Below, one piece after another: positions 1-8,443 of a stretch of 64,000 bases of DNA; position 1 is the stretch's first letter, and every line of letters begins with the position of its first letter. The DNA is from an uncultured Aquimarina sp. GTDB lineage: Bacteria; Bacteroidota; Bacteroidia; Flavobacteriales; Flavobacteriaceae. The notes under the pieces were generated by a model that was not told the DNA's origin, ran no database searches, and worked only from the letters and a program-made list of their open reading frames with translations. The DNA lies in NCBI RefSeq assembly GCF_947495315.1, contig NZ_CANLYD010000002.1, positions 124,001 to 188,000 of the forward strand, in the 5' to 3' direction. A program made the translations under genes and the position numbers.

Positions 1-958
1 CTATTTTATCAATAAACTCTCGATACGGAAAATCAAGATACTCCTGATAACTATCAAATTGTTTTCTTAGAATCCCTGATAATAAATTGGTAACACCAGA
101 TGAATAATACCAATATTCATTAGGCTTATGAATCGCTTCTTTATAAATTTGAGGCTTCGTCATATCTTCATCTATATATAACATCGTAGTTGCATCAGAA
201 ATAGATCCATAGTCTTCATCCCACGCTAAGCCGCAGTTCATTTGTAGTAAATTGTTAATCGTTATCTCCTTTCTTTCATCACTTTGCCATTCTTTTATAG
301 GAGCTTTTTCATTAATATTAATCTTACCCTGTTTTTGCAATACTCCGTAGTTGGTAGCCAATACACTTTTAGTCATGGACCAACCTAGTAGAATAGAGTT
401 TTGGTCTAATCCATCTGCGTATTTTTCTGCTATTATCTGATCTTTATGAATGACCAAAACAGCTCTTGTCTTTTTAATACGCGCTCCTTCTTTATCAAAA
501 ATCGAGTTGACAACATCATTTATTTTATTATAATCAACAGAAGTAAACACCGTATCTTTTTGAGGCAAATCTCCATAAGGAAATGGTAGATTGGTTTTTG
601 ATTTACTTCGCGTAGGTGTTAAATAAGGAGCTTTTTCATCAAAATCATCATTAATCAATACACTCCCTAGTCCTTCTCTATAAATTGCTTTCCTTTCTTT
701 TAGTCCAAAAACAGAGGCAATTGCGAATTTTTCGTTCTTATTTACCTCATCATCTGCTAGATGAACTGGAGCAAAATTATTGTCATTAATATCCGTAAAT
801 TCTACAGTACGATTCCCGATAAAAACGGATGAAGCCATATTTTTGGCAGAATACCCAGAAAGTATCGTGAGTTTAGGATAGTTCCAAAAAGCTGAGACAA
901 CTATGAATCCTACAATTCCTATGAATCCATATCCTAAAATCTTTTTAAATCGCTTCAT
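1..958 (-). CDS. Beta-lactamase-family serine hydrolase (partial, C-terminus cut by window edge)
   Basis: The reading frame opens with ATG at 958 and is still open at base 1, so about 319 residues are seen and the C-terminus is missing. The N-terminus is a basic stretch (MKRFKKIL) followed by a hydrophobic segment, read as a membrane anchor or signal peptide. The motif SMTK in 'GWSMTKSV' matches the SxxK nucleophile and general-base motif of class C beta-lactamase/penicillin-binding-protein-like hydrolases, and 'YYSSG' fits the YxS/YxN second motif. The third motif (KTG or HxG) would lie beyond the edge. Such proteins act in the periplasm or at the cell surface on peptides or esters; the substrate cannot be read here. 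It is divergent from sufS, with about 78 bases between the two starts. Confidence 0.85.
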   Translation of the reverse strand, partial: MKRFKKILGYGFIGIVGFIVVSAFWNYPKLTILSGYSAKNMASSVFIGNRTVEFTDINDNNFAPVHLADDEVNKNEKFAIASVFGLKERKAIYREGLGSVLINDDFDEKAPYLTPTRSKSKTNLPFPYGDLPQKDTVFTSVDYNKINDVVNSIFDKEGARIKKTRAVLVIHKDQIIAEKYADGLDQNSILLGWSMTKSVLATNYGVLQKQGKININEKAPIKEWQSDERKEITINNLLQMNCGLAWDEDYGSISDATTMLYIDEDMTKPQIYKEAIHKPNEYWYYSSGVTNLLSGILRKQFDSYQEYLDFPYREFIDKI

Positions 959-1013
959 TGTATAAGGTGTTAAATCCTTTTAAAAATAAACAATATCACT
1001 TAGAAATAGTTCC

Positions 1014-1021
1014 TATTTTTG
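1014..1021 (+). promoter_or_regulatory. Bacteroidota -7 box upstream of sufS
   Basis: TATTTTTG matches TAnnTTTG, the -7 element of the Bacteroidota primary sigma factor, 15 bases before the chosen ATG at 1037. No convincing -33 TTTG is seen 19-21 bases upstream. The box supports the ATG at 1037 over the TTG at 1019, which would overlap the box itself. Confidence 0.5.
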
Positions 1022-1036
1022 CAGAAAGAAATTGAT

Positions 1037-2251
1037 ATGCTAGATGTACAGAAAATACGAGAAGATTTTCCAATTCTGAAAAGAGAAGTAAACGGAAAAC
1101 CTTTGGTATATTTTGATAATGCTGCCACATCACAAACTCCACAAGTAGTGATTGATGCGATAGTGGATTATTACAGCAATTACAACGCTAATATTCATCG
1201 TGGTGTGCATACACTATCACAAGAAGCTACAGATGCTTATGAAATTGCACGTAAAAAGGTGCAACAGCATTTTAATGCAAAACACCCATACGAAATCATC
1301 TTAACCTCTGGAACGACGCATAGCATCAATATTGTTGCTACAGGTTTCACTAATTTACTTGCTAAAGGTGATGAGATTATCGTTTCGGCTTTAGAGCATC
1401 ATTCTAATATTGTTCCTTGGCAAATGCTTTGTGAAAGAACAGGAGCTATTCTTAAAGTCATCCCTATGAATGAAGAAGGAGAGCTGTTAATGAATGCGTA
1501 TGATCAATTACTTTCTGATAAAACAAAATTGGTTTTTACCAATCATATTTCTAATGCTTTAGGAACTATTAATCCTATCGAAGAGATTATACAAAAAGCT
1601 CATAACGTTGGAGCTGCAGTCTTAATAGATGGAGCACAATCTTGTCCTCATATCAAACCTGATGTTCAGGACTTAGACGTAGATTTTTATGTCGCTTCTG
1701 CGCATAAACTTTGTGGACCTACAGGTGTTGGTTTATTATACGGAAAAGAGGAATGGCTTAATAAATTACCTCCATACCAAGGTGGTGGCGAAATGATTGA
1801 TCAAGTTACTTTCGAAAAAACAACCTACGCCGGTCTTCCACACAAGTTTGAAGCAGGAACACCTAATATTTGTGGTGGAATTGCTTTTGGAGTTGCTCTG
1901 GATTATATGAACAGTATTGGTTTTGATAATATTGCTGAGTATGAAAATGAACTATTAGACTACGGAACTAAAAAGCTATTGGAAATCGAAGGATTAAAAA
2001 TCTACGGGACTTCTAAAAACAAAACCTCTGTTATCTCCTTTAATATAGACAATATCCATCCGTATGATATAGGTTCTATTGTTGACAAACTAGGTGTTGC
2101 CGTTCGTACCGGTCATCATTGTGCGCAACCTATTATGGATTTTTATAAAATTCCGGGAACCATTCGCGCTTCTTTTTCTTTTTATAATACCAAAGAAGAA
2201 ATTGACATTCTGGTAGAAGCCATAAAAAAGGCAAAAATGATGTTGAGTTAA
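1037..2251 (+). CDS. sufS: SufS-type cysteine desulfurase
   Basis: This is a PLP-dependent cysteine desulfurase of the SUF Fe-S cluster pathway (aminotransferase class V fold). It removes sulfur from L-cysteine as a persulfide for scaffold assembly. The 404-residue length fits group II desulfurases. The PLP lysine is K224 in 'SAHKLCGPTG'; the catalytic cysteine is C362 in 'RTGHHCAQP', close to the E. coli SufS positions as I recall them. The ATG at 1037 is preferred to the in-frame TTG at 1019 because a -7 box sits just ahead and the family N-terminus begins near 'DVQKIREDFPIL'. sufE and a DUF59 gene follow. sufB, sufC and sufD are not in the window; the gene upstream is a divergent hydrolase. 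Confidence 0.96.
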   Translation: MLDVQKIREDFPILKREVNGKPLVYFDNAATSQTPQVVIDAIVDYYSNYNANIHRGVHTLSQEATDAYEIARKKVQQHFNAKHPYEIILTSGTTHSINIVATGFTNLLAKGDEIIVSALEHHSNIVPWQMLCERTGAILKVIPMNEEGELLMNAYDQLLSDKTKLVFTNHISNALGTINPIEEIIQKAHNVGAAVLIDGAQSCPHIKPDVQDLDVDFYVASAHKLCGPTGVGLLYGKEEWLNKLPPYQGGGEMIDQVTFEKTTYAGLPHKFEAGTPNICGGIAFGVALDYMNSIGFDNIAEYENELLDYGTKKLLEIEGLKIYGTSKNKTSVISFNIDNIHPYDIGSIVDKLGVAVRTGHHCAQPIMDFYKIPGTIRASFSFYNTKEEIDILVEAIKKAKMMLS

Positions 2252-2298
2252 AAAAATCAAGCCATTAGTTAATACTATCTTATCATTGACAGAAAGTA

Positions 2299-2329
2299 TT
2301 GAATAGCAAAGATTCATGTTGTATTTTTG
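2299..2329 (+). promoter_or_regulatory. Promoter of sufE
   Basis: TTG at 2299-2301, then 20 bases, then TATTTTTG at 2322-2329: a good match to the Bacteroidota consensus TTTG-N19/21-TAnnTTTG. It lies 17 bases before the sufE ATG at 2347, so sufE can be transcribed separately from sufS. Confidence 0.6.
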
Positions 2330-2346
2330 TCAAAAATTGTAAGTAT

Positions 2347-2769
2347 ATGTCTATACAAGAACTTCAGGAAGAGATTGTTGATGAGTTTAGCATGTTTGAT
2401 GATTGGATGCAGCGCTATGAATACATGATAGATCTTGGTAAATCACTTCCTCTAATTGAAGAGAAATATAAAATTGATGAAAATATCATAAAAGGTTGTC
2501 AAAGCAAAGTTTGGGTTCACGCAGAAATGAAAGATGACAAAATCGAATTTACTGCGGATAGCGATGCTATAATAACCAAAGGTATTATTGCCATTCTTAT
2601 CAGAGTATTTTCTGGTCAACATCCGAAAGATATTATGGACGCAGATACTGCTTTTATTGATGAAATTGGTTTAAAAGAGCATTTATCGCCAACCAGAGCA
2701 AACGGATTGGTGAGTATGATCAAACAATTAAAAATGTATGCGATCGCATACCAAACACAACTAAATTAA
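2347..2769 (+). CDS. sufE: SufE family Fe-S cluster assembly sulfur acceptor
   Basis: The 140-residue protein accepts persulfide sulfur from SufS and passes it to the SufBCD scaffold in the cytosol. The acceptor cysteine is C51 in 'IIKGCQSKVW', the same number as I recall for E. coli SufE. The family pattern continues with 'GQHPKDIMDAD' and 'LSPTRANGL'. An open frame extends upstream to 2299, but that would start inside the promoter; ATG 2347 gives the normal family N-terminus 'MSIQELQEEIVDEF'. It sits between sufS and the DUF59 gene, as expected for a SUF cluster. Confidence 0.95.
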   Translation: MSIQELQEEIVDEFSMFDDWMQRYEYMIDLGKSLPLIEEKYKIDENIIKGCQSKVWVHAEMKDDKIEFTADSDAIITKGIIAILIRVFSGQHPKDIMDADTAFIDEIGLKEHLSPTRANGLVSMIKQLKMYAIAYQTQLN

Positions 2770-2817
2770 TTCGTCTTTAATCTTTTTAAGAATTAAATAG
2801 ACGGCGAAAAATATACT

Positions 2818-3144
2818 ATGAGTGAGACTAACATAGACACGACAGAACTTGGCGAAAAAATTGTAAGAGTCCTGAAAACAATTTATGATCCAGAAATTCC
2901 GGTTGATATATATGAACTAGGATTGATATATGACGTTTTTGTAAATGAGGACTATGATGTGAAAATTCTTATGACGCTTACATCTCCTAATTGTCCAGTT
3001 GCAGAATCATTACCAGAAGAGGTTAAGGAAAAAGTAAAGTCTCTAGATGCTGTAAATGATGTAGAGCTGGAGCTTACCTTTGAGCCAACCTGGACGCAAG
3101 ATCTAATGAGCGAAGAAGCGAAATTAGAATTGGGGATGTTATAA
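2818..3144 (+). CDS. DUF59/MIP18-family Fe-S assembly protein (SufT-like)
   Basis: A 108-residue cytosolic protein of the DUF59 family (Fe_S_biosyn accessory; PaaD/MIP18/SufT relatives). 'IYDPEIPVDIYELGLIY' and 'TSPNCPVAESLP' are the family hallmarks; C59 in the second is the conserved cysteine. Such proteins help mature Fe-S proteins and commonly sit in SUF operons. It follows sufE by 48 bases. SufT is a reasonable name but the family also has other members, so no symbol is assigned. Confidence 0.9.
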   Translation: MSETNIDTTELGEKIVRVLKTIYDPEIPVDIYELGLIYDVFVNEDYDVKILMTLTSPNCPVAESLPEEVKEKVKSLDAVNDVELELTFEPTWTQDLMSEEAKLELGML

Positions 3145-3156
3145 GTTTCTATCTGC

Positions 3157-3164
3157 TATTTTTG
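3157..3164 (+). promoter_or_regulatory. Bacteroidota -7 box upstream of the thioesterase gene
   Basis: TATTTTTG fits TAnnTTTG, about 45 bases before the ATG at 3210. No properly spaced -33 element is visible, so this is a partial promoter call. Confidence 0.4.
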
Positions 3165-3209
3165 CTTATAATCTTAAATGCACCTTTTATAAACCGATAG
3201 ATTACAGTA

Positions 3210-3650
3210 ATGAACCTGGAACATTATCATAAATTAGAAAAGATGTATTTGCAGGCAAATATCAATACCAAAATCTATGACACTACTACGGTCAAAATTT
3301 CTGAAGGAATATCAGAGATTGGTTTGACCATATCAGAAAAGTATTTTCATGCCTTAGGAGCAATACACGGTTCTGTATATTTTAAATTGTTGGATGATGC
3401 TGCATTCTTTGCTGTGAATTCTTTAGTCGAAGATGTTTTCGTGCTTACCACATCCTTTAATATTAATTTAGTACGTCCTGTAGATAGAGGTATTATTAAG
3501 GCTGTTGGGAAAGTAAAATTCAAATCCAGAAATCTTTATGTTGCAGAATCAGTTTTATATAATGAAGATGGTAAAGAAATAGGTTTCGGAACTGGTAATT
3601 TTGCCAAAAGCAACATTGCACTAACCGAAAAAATAGGATATAAAATCTAA
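3210..3650 (+). CDS. PaaI-family hotdog-fold thioesterase
   Basis: A 146-residue hotdog-fold protein. The stretch 'HALGAIHGSVYFKLLDDAAFFAVNS' (about residues 48-72) resembles the helix and catalytic region of PaaI/YbgC-type acyl-CoA thioesterases, where an HGG-like turn (here HGS) and an acidic residue are typical. The later strands, 'VLTTSFNINLVRPVDRG', also fit. The likely role is hydrolysis of acyl- or aryl-CoA thioesters; the substrate is unknown. It is followed after only 4 bases by the DUF2480 gene, so the two are probably cotranscribed next to the SUF genes. Confidence 0.85.
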   Translation: MNLEHYHKLEKMYLQANINTKIYDTTTVKISEGISEIGLTISEKYFHALGAIHGSVYFKLLDDAAFFAVNSLVEDVFVLTTSFNINLVRPVDRGIIKAVGKVKFKSRNLYVAESVLYNEDGKEIGFGTGNFAKSNIALTEKIGYKI

Positions 3651-3654
3651 AACA

Positions 3655-4164
3655 ATGGCAGAAGAAATTATCAATAGGGTCGCTAATAACAAAAATCTAA
3701 TCACTTTTGATCTGGAAGAATATTATCCTAATGGAGAGCGTGTTTTATTTGATATAAAAGACTGGCTTTTTGAGGGTTTTATGCTTCGCGAAAAAGATTT
3801 CAGAAAATACGTTTCTGATCATGATTGGAGTCAGTATCAGAATAAATATGTTGCTCTAAGTTGCTCGACAGATGCTATTATTCCTGCTTGGGCATATCTA
3901 TTATTGACAAGCTCATTAATGCCTTTTGCTAAAAAGGTAGCTGTTGGATCATTAGAAAACCTAGAAATCATTCTCTATACCGGTATTATCAATGCGCTTG
4001 ATGTTTCAGAATATCAAGACAAACTTCTGATTATAAAAGGGTGTTCTAATAAACCTGTTCCTGAAAACGCTTATATAGAGCTTATCCAAAAACTACAACC
4101 TGTAGCTAAAAGTATCATGTACGGGGAAGCCTGTTCCTCTGTTCCTCTATTTAAGAGAAAATAG
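3655..4164 (+). CDS. DUF2480 family protein
   Basis: A 169-residue protein that I recognise as the Bacteroidota family DUF2480 ('NLITFDLEEYYP', 'VLFDIKDWLFEGFMLREKDFR', 'CSTDAIIPAWAYLLL', 'IIKGCSNKPVP', 'SIMYGEACSSVPL'). It has no signal peptide or membrane segment and is presumably cytosolic. Three conserved-looking cysteines and the standing neighbourhood with SUF genes suggest, by inference only, an auxiliary role in Fe-S or sulfur metabolism. No biochemical function is established that I know of. Confidence 0.85.
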   Translation: MAEEIINRVANNKNLITFDLEEYYPNGERVLFDIKDWLFEGFMLREKDFRKYVSDHDWSQYQNKYVALSCSTDAIIPAWAYLLLTSSLMPFAKKVAVGSLENLEIILYTGIINALDVSEYQDKLLIIKGCSNKPVPENAYIELIQKLQPVAKSIMYGEACSSVPLFKRK

Positions 4165-4355
4165 CTCATTTCATCCTATAAAGCTGTTTTTTATCGAAAA
4201 TTGTTTTAACAATTACGCTGTTTTACATTGAAAAACGTTACTTCAAGTATATTTACCAACGCAAAATTTTACATAAATCTTGAACTTGTTTGTACAAAAG
4301 TTTTCTTAGAAAAGACTTTTTAGATGTAAAAACAAACTACTTAAAACTATTAATT

Positions 4356-5303
4356 ATGAAAAAAATCGTATTCTCACTTATTCTTCTATTGGCTGGTATC
4401 CATACAGGATTTGCACAAACAGAAGAAGAATTGAAAACAAAATTATCTGCAAAGAAAGATTCTATTGCAGCAATACAAGGAAGAGCTAATGCAATACAAT
4501 CACAAATAGATGCATTGCCAGGATGGAAAATTGGTGCTTTTGGTACAATTGGAGGAAGCATTTCTGGGTTTAATAACTGGTTCTCTCAAGGTATTCCAAA
4601 TAATGATGCAGGAACAATTGGTGTTACCGTGAATGCATATGCAAATTTATTACAAGAAAAATACTTTTGGAGAAATAGTGCTAACGTTAACCTTGCTTGG
4701 GTAAAACTGGATGATAAAGATGATCCAACAGATGATGATAGCTTCAGAGAATCGACAGATGTATTTAATATTACTTCATTATTCGGTTACAAACTTACTA
4801 AAACACTAGCTGTTTCAACATTAGCAGAATATAGAACTTCTGTATTAAGTAATTTCAACGACCCTGGGTACTTAGATCTTGGTGTGGGTATTACTTGGAC
4901 TCCTATTAATAACTTAGTAGTGGTTGTACATCCTCTTAACTACAATTTTGTATTTAGCGAAGGTGCAGCACAATATGAGTCTTCTTTAGGAGCAAAAATC
5001 GTTGCAGATTATACGCGTAAAATCGGAGCCATAAACTTTAAAACCAATCTTTCTGCTTTCTTAAGCTATGAAGATGGTGATTATTCTAACTGGACTTGGA
5101 CTAATTCTTTTTCTTATACTTTATGGAAAGCAATTGGTGTTGGATTTGATTTTGGTCTTAGAGGAAACAAACAAGAAGCATTTAATTATGCTTTAGGACA
5201 AGCAGCTATAGCTGTTCCTCCTCCAGCTGTAACTCCTACATTAGAAAACACTGATAACGAATTACAATCTTTTTGGAACCTTGGATTGAGCTACTCTTTC
5301 TAA
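4356..5303 (+). CDS. DUF3078 family outer-membrane protein (first paralogue)
   Basis: A 315-residue exported protein. ATG 4356 gives a clean signal peptide (MKKIVFSLILLLAGIHTGFAQ) and is preferred to an upstream in-frame ATG at 4290. A short coiled segment follows ('TEEELKTKLSAKKDSIAAIQ'), then alternating beta strands rich in aromatic and small residues. The protein ends in 'LGLSYSF', a terminal phenylalanine typical of outer-membrane barrels. This matches DUF3078, a Bacteroidota family of unknown function. A second DUF3078 gene lies at 5972. It ends at a strong bidirectional terminator. Confidence 0.85.
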   Translation: MKKIVFSLILLLAGIHTGFAQTEEELKTKLSAKKDSIAAIQGRANAIQSQIDALPGWKIGAFGTIGGSISGFNNWFSQGIPNNDAGTIGVTVNAYANLLQEKYFWRNSANVNLAWVKLDDKDDPTDDDSFRESTDVFNITSLFGYKLTKTLAVSTLAEYRTSVLSNFNDPGYLDLGVGITWTPINNLVVVVHPLNYNFVFSEGAAQYESSLGAKIVADYTRKIGAINFKTNLSAFLSYEDGDYSNWTWTNSFSYTLWKAIGVGFDFGLRGNKQEAFNYALGQAAIAVPPPAVTPTLENTDNELQSFWNLGLSYSF

Positions 5304-5323
5304 GTAGAAAATATTTTATTGTA

Positions 5324-5360
5324 AAAAGAGGCATTTAGATATCTAGATGCCTCTTTTTTT
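5324..5360. terminator. Bidirectional rho-independent terminator
   Basis: A perfect hairpin: AAAGAGGCAT...ATGCCTCTTT arms flanked by A and T runs on both sides. It sits between the convergent DUF3078 gene and the GNAT gene and can serve both. Confidence 0.8.
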
Positions 5361-5799
5361 ACTTCCGTAATTTCTTAAACTCCATATGAAACTCATATTG
5401 ATCTTCTCCAATAATGCAAAAGCCATTTCTTTCATATAAATATCTCGCTGGGTTTTCCTTTAGAACTTTCAGTAGTATATTTTTATGGAGAGACTCAGAT
5501 AGTTGTATTATATGATTAAGGAGATAGTTGCCAATCCCTTTTCCCTGATATTTCGGTAGTATCTGAAACTGAAGTATTTCTATGGCATCTTTAGTTTCAA
5601 TATATTTTAATAAGCCAACTCTTTCGTCCAATTGTTTTATTATATATGCTGCATTAAAATGGATTTTTACTCTAGATACGTGCTGATCATCCGATACATA
5701 CAGCCCTGCTTTTTCTAGATATTCCACCATCGTTAACTTTCTTAGCTTTACTAAAAATACCGTATCTGTATCTTTTGCCTTGATCAATTCTATATTCAT
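5359..5799 (-). CDS. GNAT family N-acetyltransferase
   Basis: A 146-residue protein with the GNAT acetyl-CoA binding motif 'QILPKYQGKGIGNYLLNHII' (Q/R-x-x-G-x-G/A) near residues 77-96, and the closing strand pattern 'NPARYLYERNGFCIIGEDQYEFHME'. It would acetylate a small molecule or protein amine in the cytosol; the substrate is not readable. The stop codon overlaps the tail of the shared terminator. It stands alone between two DUF3078 genes. Confidence 0.85.
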   Translation of the reverse strand: MNIELIKAKDTDTVFLVKLRKLTMVEYLEKAGLYVSDDQHVSRVKIHFNAAYIIKQLDERVGLLKYIETKDAIEILQFQILPKYQGKGIGNYLLNHIIQLSESLHKNILLKVLKENPARYLYERNGFCIIGEDQYEFHMEFKKLRK

Positions 5800-5916
5800 C
5801 TTCTTTTTCTTGATATAATTTTATTAATAGTATATACTATTTTTTTAAAATTAAAGTTCTTTTAAATACAACAATCACTCTTCATTAAATAACTATTTCG
5901 GCTCAATTTAGCCATA

Positions 5917-5948
5917 TTTGAAAAAGCTGTGCACATAAAGTATATTTG
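5917..5948 (+). promoter_or_regulatory. Consensus promoter of the second DUF3078 gene
   Basis: TTTG at 5917-5920, exactly 20 bases, then TATATTTG at 5941-5948: a full match to the Bacteroidota housekeeping promoter. It ends 23 bases before the ATG at 5972. Confidence 0.75.
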
Positions 5949-5971
5949 TACACAAATCTATTATTTATACC

Positions 5972-6997
5972 ATGCGAAAGATTGTTGTGTTTATTTTTTT
6001 GTTCATTTCTATGACCGAATTAATTGGTCAAGAAAAAGAGGAAATAAAACAACTGGACTCCATTCAGGTTCGCTTAGCAAGGTCTTTAGATAGTTTACTA
6101 AAAGATACTCCAAAGGAGCTTAACGTCATTGTATTAAAAGATCTTTTAAAAAAATTAAGTCCTAAACCTGTTAAAAAACCACATATAGGGTGGAAATCTT
6201 TCGGAAAGTTTTCCTTTTTCTTTAATCAATCTGCTTTTAATTATGATTGGCAAGGTGGAGGAACCTCTAATATTGCAGGTAATACAGCCCTTAATTATGA
6301 ATTTAACTACAAGAAAAATAGCCTAACTTGGGATAATAAAGTTTTAGCAGATTATGGTCTTACGTTTTTAAAAGGAGAGAACTTTGCCCGCAAAACCAAT
6401 GACAGGATAGAATTAAATTCTCGATTGGGACAGCGAATTGGTGAAGGTTTCTGGAACTATTCGTTATTTGTTAATTTTAGGTCTCAGTTTGCCAAAGGAT
6501 ATAGCTTCAGTAAAGACCCGGATACTGATGAAACAATACGGACAGAAGAAACTCATTTCTTTTCTCCTGCTTTTATACAAATTGGTCCTGGTATTTTATG
6601 GAAAAAAAGTGATGATTTTAACGTCAATATTGCTCCGGTTACTTCTCGTATGATTTTTGTAGATGATCAGTTTACAAGCATTCCTGATTATGAGGATGGT
6701 GACTATTTTGGAGTAGATGAAGGCAGGAGTTCTCGATTTGAATTTGGTGGATCCATATCCGCATATGTCAAGTTTCAGGTAATAAAAAATATCACCATGG
6801 AAAACATTCTTAATCTATACTCTAATTATATAGAAGATCCTTATAACGTAGATATTGATTATACCTTAAACTTAAATCTGGTCGTGAACAAGTATATTTC
6901 CGGAAGTTTTATCTTTCAGGCAATCTATGACGACAATGCCACCAGTGGCTTCCAAATCCGAGAAGTTCTTGGTCTGGGACTTAATTATGAGTTTTAA
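5972..6997 (+). CDS. DUF3078 family outer-membrane protein (second paralogue)
   Basis: A 341-residue exported protein with signal peptide MRKIVVFIFLFISMTELIGQ, a charged linker, then barrel-like strands ('IGWKSFGKFSFFFNQSAFNYDWQGGGTSNIAG') ending in 'LGLGLNYEF', again with a terminal phenylalanine. The 'FNQSAFNYDWQGGG' segment is the conserved region of DUF3078 as I recall it. It is a diverged paralogue of the protein at 4356. It converges on hflX with a 10-base gap and no visible terminator between them. Confidence 0.85.
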   Translation: MRKIVVFIFLFISMTELIGQEKEEIKQLDSIQVRLARSLDSLLKDTPKELNVIVLKDLLKKLSPKPVKKPHIGWKSFGKFSFFFNQSAFNYDWQGGGTSNIAGNTALNYEFNYKKNSLTWDNKVLADYGLTFLKGENFARKTNDRIELNSRLGQRIGEGFWNYSLFVNFRSQFAKGYSFSKDPDTDETIRTEETHFFSPAFIQIGPGILWKKSDDFNVNIAPVTSRMIFVDDQFTSIPDYEDGDYFGVDEGRSSRFEFGGSISAYVKFQVIKNITMENILNLYSNYIEDPYNVDIDYTLNLNLVVNKYISGSFIFQAIYDDNATSGFQIREVLGLGLNYEF

Positions 6998-7007
6998 AAC
7001 CTAACCA

Positions 7008-8216
7008 CTACTCCTCCACAAACTCCGGATATAAAAAGTTGTTATAAGGAAAACGCGTTACGTGTATATCCCTTACTTCTTTGTATACTCTTTTCCTAAA
7101 TGTGTCAATATTTTCTTTATTAATTGCGGATATAAATAAGGCATTATCTCCTATCTTACTCATCCAGGTTTGCTTCCATTCATCCAGCGTATAATGTACC
7201 TTCGTTCTTTCTGTTGTTAGATCGTCTTCATCAATGGTTTCATGTTCATACGCATCGATTTTATTAAAAACCATAATGACCGGTTTATCAACACTATCTA
7301 TTTCCTCCAAAATCCTACTTACAGAATCGATGTGGTCTTCAAACTGAGGATGGGATATATCAACTACATGTAGCAATAAATCGGCCTCCCTTACCTCATC
7401 TAATGTACTTTTAAAACTTTCTACTAATTGTGTAGGCAACTTTCTTATAAATCCTACTGTATCACTTAGCAAAAAAGGAAGGTTACCAATGACTACCTTT
7501 CTTACCGTAGTATCAAGCGTCGCAAAAAGTTTATTCTCTGCAAACACATCACTTTTAGCAATGACATTCATTAAAGTAGACTTACCAACATTAGTATACC
7601 CAACCAGCGCTACTCGCACCAATTTTCCTCGATTGCCTCGTTGGGTCGCCATCTGTTTATCAATCGTTAACAGTTTTTTCTTTAATAAAGAAATACGATC
7701 TCTTACAATACGACGGTCGGTTTCTATCTCTGTTTCACCAGGACCACGCATACCAATACCACCTCGTTGACGCTCTAAGTGTGTCCATAACCCTGTTAGT
7801 CTTGGTAAATAATATTGACATTGCGCCAACTCAACCTGAGTTCTGGCATAACTTGTTTGAGCGCGCTGTGCAAAAATATCTAGAATCAGATTGGTTCTAT
7901 CAATGATCTTAGCTTTTAGGATACGCTCAATATTACGTTGCTGTCCAGGCGTTAATTCATCATCAAAAACCACCGTTCCGATATCATGCTGCTCTACATA
8001 TGCCAGCACCTCTTCCATTTTACCAGATCCAATAAAGGTTTTAGGATTAGGGACATCCATCTTTTGGGTAAACCGTTTTACCACTTCTCCACCAGCCGTA
8101 TACGTAAGGAATTCTAATTCATCCAAAAATTCAGTTAGCTTATCTTGATCCTGATTTTTGGTAATAATTCCTATTAAAACTGCTTTTTCGTATACTGTTT
8201 CTTCCTTTTCTATCAT
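7008..8216 (-). CDS. hflX: Ribosome-associated GTPase HflX
   Basis: A 402-residue GTPase that binds and splits ribosomes, especially under stress. It has the HflX N-terminal domain ('DELTPGQQRNIE', 'RTQVELAQCQYYLPRL', 'GPGETEIETDRR'), then a G domain with G1 'GYTNVGKST' near residues 204-212, G3 'DTVGFI' and G4 'NKID'. Length and motif order fit the family fully. Translation starts at ATG 8216; a possible -7 box on the minus strand lies at 8380-8387, implying a leader of roughly 150 bases. Divergent from the EEP gene at 8444. Confidence 0.95.
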   Translation of the reverse strand: MIEKEETVYEKAVLIGIITKNQDQDKLTEFLDELEFLTYTAGGEVVKRFTQKMDVPNPKTFIGSGKMEEVLAYVEQHDIGTVVFDDELTPGQQRNIERILKAKIIDRTNLILDIFAQRAQTSYARTQVELAQCQYYLPRLTGLWTHLERQRGGIGMRGPGETEIETDRRIVRDRISLLKKKLLTIDKQMATQRGNRGKLVRVALVGYTNVGKSTLMNVIAKSDVFAENKLFATLDTTVRKVVIGNLPFLLSDTVGFIRKLPTQLVESFKSTLDEVREADLLLHVVDISHPQFEDHIDSVSRILEEIDSVDKPVIMVFNKIDAYEHETIDEDDLTTERTKVHYTLDEWKQTWMSKIGDNALFISAINKENIDTFRKRVYKEVRDIHVTRFPYNNFLYPEFVEE

Positions 8217-8379
8217 TATCTATTCCTTCTTCAAACTTATATTATATATCATTCAACTTTCACTCGTATAATCCAAATGAAAATCGAATTCCGTTCTATA
8301 ACGAGATAAACGCTACTACATATTTTAAATGTACTTTATATTTTGGCCTTTTAAAATATAGTCTCGTTTAATTAATCCA

Positions 8380-8387
8380 CAAAGGTA
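8380..8387 (-). promoter_or_regulatory. Candidate -7 box for hflX
   Basis: On the minus strand this reads TACCTTTG, matching TAnnTTTG. No -33 element is seen at the right spacing, and it lies about 165 bases from the start codon, so confidence is modest. Confidence 0.35.
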
Positions 8388-8443
8388 CAATATTGTATGC
8401 ATTTGAATTTGTACATTAGATGTTTACAACAAATTTTTATTGA

